Of a DNA stretch of 64,000 nt, positions 57,037-64,000 are shown piece by piece; the first letter of the stretch is position 1; each line of letters opens with the position of its first letter. Source of the stretch: Puccinia triticina (Eukaryota > Basidiomycota > Pucciniomycetes > Pucciniales > Pucciniaceae); the NCBI RefSeq assembly GCF_026914185.1, contig NC_070571.1, positions 3,286,001-3,350,000 on the forward strand, written 5' to 3'. The position numbers and the translations under genes are program-made. The notes below the pieces were generated by a model, which made no database searches, was not told the DNA's origin, and was given only the letters and a program-made list of their open reading frames with translations.

Positions 57037-58650
57037 GACATTTGGAAACTGATCAGACTGCAGCTCATGCTACATTTGGGGGTTTTGTGGTCAGCAAAGG
57101 TACATAATGAAACTTTGGGGGCTTGTAAACATTTAGGTAACCATATGGCAGAAGAGTTCCCACTCTGGGAAGAGATACAGTGGCAGAAAAACCCAGAAAC
57201 TGCCAAAGTAGTGATATTTGGAAACTGATCAGACTGCAGCTGCTACATTTGGGGGTTTTGTGGTAAAAAAAGGTACATAATGAAATTTGGGACGCTTCTA
57301 AACATTTTGGTAACCATATGGCAGAAGAATTCCCATGCTGGGATGAGACACAGTGGCAGAAAAACCCAGAAACTACCAAAGTAGTGATATTTGGATACTG
57401 ATCAGACTGTAGCTGCTACATTTGGGGGTTTTTTGGTCAGCAAAGGTACGTAATGAAACTTTGGGGGCTTGTCAACATTTTGGTAACCATATGGCAGAAG
57501 AATTCCGACGCTGGGATGTGATATAGTGGCAGAAACACCCAGAAACTACCAAAGTAGTGATACTTGGAAAGTGCTCAGACTGTAGCTGCTACATTTGGGG
57601 GTTTTGTGGTCAGCAAAGATACAGAAGAAAAATTTGGGGGGCTTGTGAACATTTTGGTAATGATATGGCAGAATAGTGCCCACACTGGGATGAGATATAG
57701 TGGCAGAAACACCCAGAAACTACCAAAGTAGTGAGATTTGGAAACTGATCAGACTGTAGCTGCTACATTTGGGGGTTTTGTGGTGAGCAAAGGTACATAA
57801 TGAAACTTTGGCCGCTTGTTCACATTTTGGTAACCATATGGCAGAATAATTCCTACGCTGGGATGAGATATAGTGGCAGAAACACCCAGAAACTACCAAA
57901 GTAGTGATATTTGGAAACTGATCAGACTGTACCTGCTACATGTGGGGGTTTTGTGGTCAGTAAAGGAACATAATGGAACTCTGGGGGCTTGTAAAAATTT
58001 TTGTAACCATATGGCAGACAAATTCCCACTCTGGGATGAGATACAGTGGCAGAAACACCCAGAAACTGCCAAAGTAGGGATATTTGGAAACTGATCAGAC
58101 TGTAGCTGCTACATTTGGGGGTTTTGTGGTGAACAAAGGTACATAATGAAAAATTTGGCCGCTTTTGAACATTTTGGTAACCATATGGCAGAAGAATTCC
58201 CACGCTGGGATGAGATATAGTGGCAGAAACACCCAGAAACTACCAAAGTAGTGATATTTGGAAACTGATCAGACTGTAGCTGCTAAATTTGGGGGCTTTG
58301 TGGTCAGTAAAGGTACATAATGAAACTTTGGAGGCCTGTCAATATTTTTGTTACAATATGACAGAAGAATTCCCACGCTGGGATGAGATATAGTCGCAGA
58401 AAAACCAAGAAGCTACTAAAGTAGTGATATTTGGAAACTGATCAGACTGTAGGTGCTACATTTGGGGGTTTTGTGGTCAGCAAAGGTACATTATGAAACT
58501 CTGTGCGCTTGTCAACATTTTGGTACCAATATTTTGGAAAAATTCCCAGGCTGGGATGAGATATAGTCGCAGAAACACCAAGAAACAACCAAAGTAGTGC
58601 TATTTGGCAACTGATCAGATTATAGCTGCTGCATAATGGATGTGACCCCA
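57037..58650. repeat. ~173-bp satellite, right block
   Basis: About nine units in the same orientation as 51908-52673, separated from them only by the Copia insertion. ORFs here (YGYQNVQKRPNFSLCTF type) are repeat translations. Confidence 0.85.
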
Positions 58651-59061
58651 AATATAATATTTCTGGGTTTTATATGCAGAAACATTTCCCAATGAAATTT
58701 TCCAAGGAAATATTCCTCATCAATCTGTTGTTAATAACAAAAGTAAATAAAAAAAAGAACCTGACAAAAATATGCTCAACCATGGTAAACTAATTTCAAA
58801 AAGGCCTTCTATGCATGTAGTACTTCAAGTATGATATGCAATATCTTCAGGAAGTTCAACCAACCAAGTTAAGAATGAGTGCAGGATGTTATCATGAGAG
58901 AGGTCAGGGGTCAATGTTTTTCCTTTTTTGAAAAAAAGTAGATTTGGAGACTTCTGATAACATCAATTGTTGATGTAAAAAAAGAAAAAAAATTGAGACC
59001 GGATTAATCCTAAAACATGCATTTTCAGGAAGAATTGAATGGTGTATGTAGAAATTCATGA

Positions 59062-60752
59062 GGCCCCATTTGGACGCCCGGTGTGATATGATAAATTGCA
59101 TAATAAAATACATAACACCCAATGTGAAATCCAACTGTAATAAACCCAATCAAAAAATCATCAGATTTATAACATGTCTGTTTGGAAATCCACTCCAGAA
59201 TACATTTGAGTCCATTTATGACAGGACTGTTTGGCAAACCAAGGCAGGCAGAGCTATATATGTATGTAGGCTGGAGGAGTACTTACTACACACCCTCTTG
59301 ATGACTGGTCAACCGGTCTCAAAGAGGAAGGACACAGCCTCTTGATGACCTGTCAACCAGTCATTGAAGAGCCCACATCAACAGCTTCTGGATGGCCGGT
59401 TTGACAGGCCATCCAGAGGACACCCTCTTGATGACCGTTCAACCGGTCATTGAAGAGGACTTCACCTCTCAATGACCAGTCAAACGGTCATTGAAGAGCA
59501 CATAACCACCTCGTGATGAATAGAGAGGGATGAGTCCCTCTCAATGACCGGTTGATGGGTCATCGAAGAGGACTTCACCTCTCAATGACCCGACCAGTCA
59601 TTGAGAGGAACACTATGTACACCCTCTCGATGACCGGACCAGTTGTCAGGAGGGACTCTACACCCTCTTGATGACCCAACCAGTCATCAAGAGGGACTCT
59701 ACACCCTCTCAATGACCGGTCAACCATCTTGATTTGACCGGTCATCGAGAGGGACTCACCCTCTCAATGACTGCTTGACCGGTCATTGAGAGGAACTCTA
59801 CACCCTCCCAACATCCGGTTGTTCTTGATGACCGGTCAAGCAGTCATCGAGAGGGATTCTACACCCTCTTGATGACTGGTTGAACGGATATCGAGAGGGT
59901 GTAAAGTCCCTCTTGATGACCGGTCAAGCAGTCATCGAGTGGGATTCTACACCCTCTTGATGAGTGTAGAATCTCTCTTGATAAGACTGGTTGACCGGAT
60001 ATCAAGAACTCACCCTCTTGATGACTGGTTGACCGGATATCGAGAGGGTGTAGTCCCTCTTGATGACCGGTCAAGCAGTCATTGAGAGGGACTCTACACC
60101 CTCTCAATGACCGGTCAAGCAGTTATCGAGAAGGATTCTACACCCTCTCAATGAGTGGTTGACCGGTCATCAAGAGGGTGTAGAGTCCCTCTTGATGACT
60201 GGTTGGGTCATTGAGAGGTGAAGTCCTCCTTGATGACCCATCAACCGGTCATTATCGAGAGGGTGGAGAGTCCCTCTCAATGACTGGTTGGGTCATCAAG
60301 AGGGTGCAGAGTCCCTCCCAATGACTGGTCCGGTCATCGAGAGGGTGTAGAATCCCTCTCAATGACTGATCAAGCAGTCATTGAGAGGGTGAGTCCCTCT
60401 TGATGACCGGTCAAGCAGTCATCAAGAGGAACGTTGTGTCCTCTGGATGGCCTCTCCAATTGGCCATCCAGAGGTTGTTGTGCCCTCTTCAATGACCGTT
60501 TGACCGGTCATCAAGAGGTTGTGTAGTACTCCTCTAGATGACAGTACATATAGCCATTTATCACCCGGAAATAGAGGTCAGGACCTCTATTTCTGAAATG
60601 GCTGGGGGAATAAATTTCCTGTCATACCAAGTAATGAATTTTGTAATATGACTGGCCGGCCCAAACACATATAAATGAGGTGTTATACCCCGAGCCCCCC
60701 CGGTTATAAGTCGCGCAATTTGTAACCAAAATTGGGGCGTCCAAATGGGGCC
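59062..60752. mobile_element. PIF/Harbinger (Tourist-like) non-autonomous element filled with a minisatellite
   Basis: Both ends carry GGCCCCATTTGGACGCCC in inverted orientation. The 3-bp TGA is duplicated (59059-59061 and 60753-60755). The uninterrupted site (ATTCATGAATTC) is readable in the left arm of the same CACTA element near 48985. These ends and the 3-bp target fit the Harbinger/Tourist group, although TGA is not the classic TWA. No transposase is present; the interior is a long minisatellite. Confidence 0.85.
59286..60545. repeat. Minisatellite of inverted GACCGGTC modules
   Basis: Units contain TGATGACCGGTCAACCGGTC and GAGAGGGTGTAGAGTCCCTC in varying order and orientation. The core GACCGGTCAT is shared with the array at 50030-50610 in an unrelated transposon. 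Confidence 0.88.
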
Positions 60753-60935
60753 TGAATTTTATCAGGCAAAAAAAAAAAGATTCCTGTGGCTTGAAGCTAA
60801 CACAGGGGGAAGGAGAGAGATTATAGAAGAGTATTAAGGAGACATGGAACACAGACAAAGGTATCAACAGGAATAAAAAAAAAAAAAAAATGATCAATAG
60901 ACAACATTGCAAACTCATCCATCTTGGTAGTGAAG

Positions 60936-61741
60936 AGTCCTCCAGAGCCCGTCTTTTTATGTGGTTCTGGCGAGCTCTTTGGCTTGGTAAAATCCTAGCT
61001 ATCCTCCCAACACATCTCATTGGAGAGCATAGAATTTCTACTGCTCATGATAATTGTAGGACCCGTATCTCATGGAGACGGGTCATAGGCAACCGGGCCT
61101 CTTTGCTGGCTCTATGGAAACTTCCTACTCAACCTGACGCTCCATCCATCCTCTGCTCTTGTGTAGAGGATGGATAAATGCTGGTATACATGCGGCGAAC
61201 TCCGGAACCTTTGGGACTTCAAGTTACCGTCTCTGAGGTGCTATGGGCATTGGAAACTTGTTTCCTTGGCGCTAAATTCCAGGCGGCTGTTGTCTCCACG
61301 CAATCAGGTATGGAAGTACTCTGTTCTGCATGGCTTTTATTGTTTAGCCGCCTACAGGCGGCGGTAGCTTCTACACAATCAACTACTGTAGTACGCTGTG
61401 TTGCAGGGCTGATTGATTTTAGCCGCTACCCAGCGCAACCTGTTTCCATGCCAACAGTGGCTGGATGCTGTGAATCACTTGGGTCTTCTAAGGAGGTCTT
61501 TCTCTACATAGTTCCTTTTTTGTTACATGTACATGTTTATGATTTGTTGTACAATGAGATTCTGGACCACGCGGTGGTCTTTTTGGTGTCTAGCTTCTCT
61601 AGGAAGCTATTTGTTGTAAAAATTGTTCAAACTAATCTAAGCTGTGCGGAGGTGCGCGCTGCGGTCTGCTCTGCACCCAATTTACGGTGCTCTTGGCTGC
61701 ACTACCAGAGCTGCAGGCGGGGCTCTATTCTAGAATGGTAG
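60936..61741. other. Flank right of the CACTA element, with a 77-bp imperfect duplication
   Basis: An AGGCGGC-containing segment of about 77 bp occurs twice in tandem (from 61281 and from 61358). The plus frame is open from 61178 to 61741 but shows no domain. By position this may be the 3' LTR or tail of the Gypsy element to the right, since the integrase gene points toward it. I found no second LTR to confirm this. Confidence 0.4.
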
Positions 61742-63630
61742 CCCGGCTGACATTCCCCACCACCAAGATAAGTTACTCTTAACTTAGCTGAATTTCTACA
61801 ATTATTTACGTTTAGAAGCTCTGTAGCTATGTAAGTGAATTGCACTGTCCGGGATGTTGTCCTCTGGCAGCCATTCATCTTTATCTGCAGATTGGTTTCT
61901 GTATCTTCCAAGGGATAACATTGTATCTTTTCCTGAAATCCATCTTTGAGGATCTTATGTACCTGAAGTTGTTCTTTCTTTGAAGATTCTTCTATAGGTA
62001 CCGGTAACGGTTTGGGGACCACTTCATTTGCTCTTGGAACATATTTCTTAATAAGGCTTACGGGAAACACAGGGTGTTTCCTACTGAATTCTGTGAGAAT
62101 TCCAGCTCAGGGGAGCGGGGTCATTCTCATAAATTGAGAAAGGTCACGCAAACCAAACCAGCTGCGGAAAATGGTAATCAAACGCAAACCACTTCCGCAG
62201 TCCAAATCAGAAGCTGCGGGAGTCGTGAAACTAAAATCATCTTTGGATTTTTACAGTTCCAACAAACGTGAGCAGTCAGATTAGGCTTAAGGAAAATCCC
62301 GGCCCACGATTACTCATCCAGAGAATCTCAGTTAGCACCAAAGGTAAGCGACTTTGGAGATCTCAAAATAAGCTGACCAGATAGTCACTAACGTGCTATC
62401 GCTTCTTTTAGACAGAACTGTCAAGAGCAATCAGACCAACCATCCCAATACCGCTCAAAGAGCAGGAGAAAATATCAGTAAGAGTGCTGAGTCCTTAGTC
62501 AGGCAAAGAGGCAAAATAAAGGCAGCCGCTGACGCAACGGTGTTCTTTAAACAGAAAATGTTGTATTGCTTCTCAGCTGTTTTGCCGAAGCCAAGTGAGG
62601 AAACCCTCAGGTCAAAAGACCGCCTCAAGTAAGAAGAAGCTACAACTTGAGAAAAGAGAAAAGAAAGGTAGAGAACTAATACCGGGATATTGGTTGTGTA
62701 GATAAGGCCGAGTCAATCATTCAACTCGACACATATCCACATTCCCCATTTCTTTCTTTTCATTCTCTCTTATCAGTAGAGAGCAACCTAGTTCCTGATC
62801 TTAGGTATACTTCAAGACTTCTTTTCATTTCTATTCATTAGGCATTTGTATTCACTATAACAGAGAGTCTGATAAAGAAACATCTCTTAGTTCTTTGGTG
62901 TTTTTCAAATTCTTCTGTCAAAATTACTTCTGCTGCGTTTTTACCGTGTAGGTTCTTGATGACAAAAGGTCTCACAAATGCAGATTTCAGTTTTCTGCTG
63001 CCTCCCAGATTATTAAAGTTCACTGTGGACAGAAGCACTGGATCTCCTATTTGGAATTCAGGTTCTTTGTGACTTTTATCCCAGCAAATTTTACCATACT
63101 CTGCTGCTTCTTGGACACATCTGGCTGCGTGAGCATTTGTTGCGTCTAACATCTTTTGGACGCGGAGGGTGGGTGGGCTACAGGTAATTTATCATTAATA
63201 GTATCCTTAGGTAACCGCGGTATCCATCCTCTTTCTAAGATGTAGGGCGTTTCTTTATTAGTAGAATGTTTGCTGCTATTATATGTCATTTCCAATGCTG
63301 GCAACAGGTTGACCCAATCATGCGTGTACCCGTCACTGTTTTTAAACTCTAATCCAAACGCACAGAACCTTCTAAGTAGGTCTTCTAATGTTTGTATCAT
63401 GCGTTCTGCTAAGCCATCTGTCTGCAGATGGTATGCAGTGGAAAAAGCTGCTTTAGTACCCAGCATATCATGCAAGTTTTGCCAAAATTCTGACATGAAT
63501 TTAAGGTCCCTGTCACTTATAATTTTTGGGATACCAACGTCAGCCATTGTTCTATTCCAAAATAATATAGCTACTTCCATAGCTGTATCATCTTTATGAT
63601 GCGGGATGAACCTGGCTCTTTTTGAGAACC
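61702..63630 (-). pseudogene. Gypsy integrase (C-terminal part of pol), broken by an LTR
   Basis: Minus strand from about 63630: RFSKRARFIP, then IISDRDLKFMSEFW with the second Asp of the DDE triad, and QTDGLAERMIQTLE with the Glu. A frameshift near 63165 leads to MLDATNAHAARCVQE and the IGDPVLLST segment typical of the integrase C-terminal barrel. The frame reaches ILTEEF at 62913, is cut by the solo LTR, and resumes at 62091 as RKHPVFPVSLIKKYV, ending at 61702. Leaving out the LTR gives ILTEEFSRKHPVFPVSL, the usual Gypsy arrangement. The upstream part of pol is outside the window or displaced. Confidence 0.88.
62092..62907. mobile_element. 816-bp solo LTR inside the Gypsy integrase
   Basis: Starts TGTGAGAATTCC and ends GGTGTTTTTCA (TG/CA ends). 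The 5-bp AATTC is duplicated (62087-62091 and 62908-62912), and the integrase frame is exact without it. No internal region, so it is most simply a solo LTR left by recombination between two LTRs. The family it belongs to is not otherwise in the window. Confidence 0.82.
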
Positions 63631-64000
63631 TGTCTTGTCAGCCTTAGAGTCAACTCAGCTGACCTAAAGTCTGCCTTTTTCTACTTTTTACATATCAATT
63701 ACTTCATATCTTTTTCATCTTATGAAATAACTTTGTTTTGACTTCATATTCTGTTTCCTCATGCAATTTTAACCCTAGTTACAACTTACCAATTCTTGGT
63801 AACTATACTCCTTCCCTGAGTTATTGAGTTGTGGCGCGCATGCGCAGTTGTGATGTGTCAGCGCTACCAGGCGCGCCAAACCACATGTACATATGTAAAT
63901 TCCATAAGCAAACTGTGAAAATTTTTGTAGTCTGGATCCCCTTGCCTGAGGCAGATACACAGACTTCAGCACACCAGAACCACACCCCAGATAACCTCAG
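63631..64000. other. Probable start of another LTR at the window edge
   Basis: The integrase frame stops being readable at 63630, and the sequence TGTCTTGTCAGCC begins there, as an LTR would. If so, the pentamer GAACC (63626-63630) should recur just beyond the far end of the insertion, outside this window. The rest is AT-rich with no gene. Confidence 0.45.

Larger units (their letters stand above)
48764..60932. mobile_element. 12.2-kb CACTA element with inverted satellite arrays and nested guests
   Basis: Left end CACTACCAAGATGGATGA and the complement of the right end are identical. The 3-bp AAG is on both sides (48761-48763 and 60933-60935). Long inverted arms follow (T-rich leader, then the ~173-bp repeats). 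The arms turn around at about 51908, so the element is a giant unequal foldback. No transposase is encoded. Guests are a CACTG element in the left arm (49316-50944), a Copia in the array (52674-57031) and a Harbinger-like element in the right arm (59062-60752). Each guest's empty site can be read from the opposite arm or from the repeat. Without guests the element would be about 4.5 kb. Confidence 0.88.

Noticed and set aside
51044..58651. Series of ~70-100 codon ORFs with similar sequences (FLGVSATISHP type)
   Set aside because: Satellite translations; they appear on whichever strand the array is oriented.

Overview
The window is almost wholly transposable-element DNA from a fungus. Short spliced introns, Tad1-like LINE pieces, Copia and Gypsy fragments, hAT and fungal Tnp2/EnSpm transposases, and several lineage-type proteins of unknown function point to a basidiomycete. 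A large, repeat-rich rust genome (Pucciniales) fits best. The lineage is an inference, not something the sequence proves.

Layout. 1-1775: a CACTG-ended DNA transposon whose right end is interrupted by a 632-bp hairpin. 4.7-5.9 kb: an intronless tyrosine recombinase gene. 6.2-10.9 kb: several MITE/foldback elements and a first CACTG element full of an 18-19 bp repeat. 11.0-14.3 kb: a decayed LINE on the minus strand, carrying a 355-bp LTR element whose LTRs contain a tRNA-like Pol III unit. 15.6-48.3 kb: one spliced gene of unknown function, split by two insertions. The first is a 997-bp CACTG element. The second is a 30.4-kb block: an hAT element (17209-47593) that holds a 1.1-kb non-autonomous hAT, a 198-bp MITE and a 24.5-kb Tnp2/EnSpm element (21920-46385).

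The 24.5-kb element has 46-bp inverted repeats. It carries a Tnp2 transposase with two internal stops, three sizeable genes of unknown function, four copies of a 38-bp palindrome, and an SNF2-family helicase. The helicase is itself split by a second hAT (39346-43004). With that hAT and one target copy left out, the helicase exons add up to one open frame of 629 codons.

48.8-60.9 kb: a 12.2-kb CACTA element (tips CACTACCAAG, target duplication AAG) built from arrays of a ~173-bp repeat in opposite orientations. It holds a 1.6-kb CACTG element, a full-length but defective Copia and a 1.7-kb Harbinger/Tourist-like element. 61.7-64.0 kb: a Gypsy integrase on the minus strand, cut by an 816-bp solo LTR and probably by a second LTR at the window edge.

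Most element boundaries were fixed by reading both termini and the matching target-site duplications. In three places the empty site could be checked, by a restored reading frame or by a second copy of the flanking sequence. Apart from the recombinase, the SNF2 frame and a few ORFs of unknown function, nearly every coding region is interrupted or decayed.
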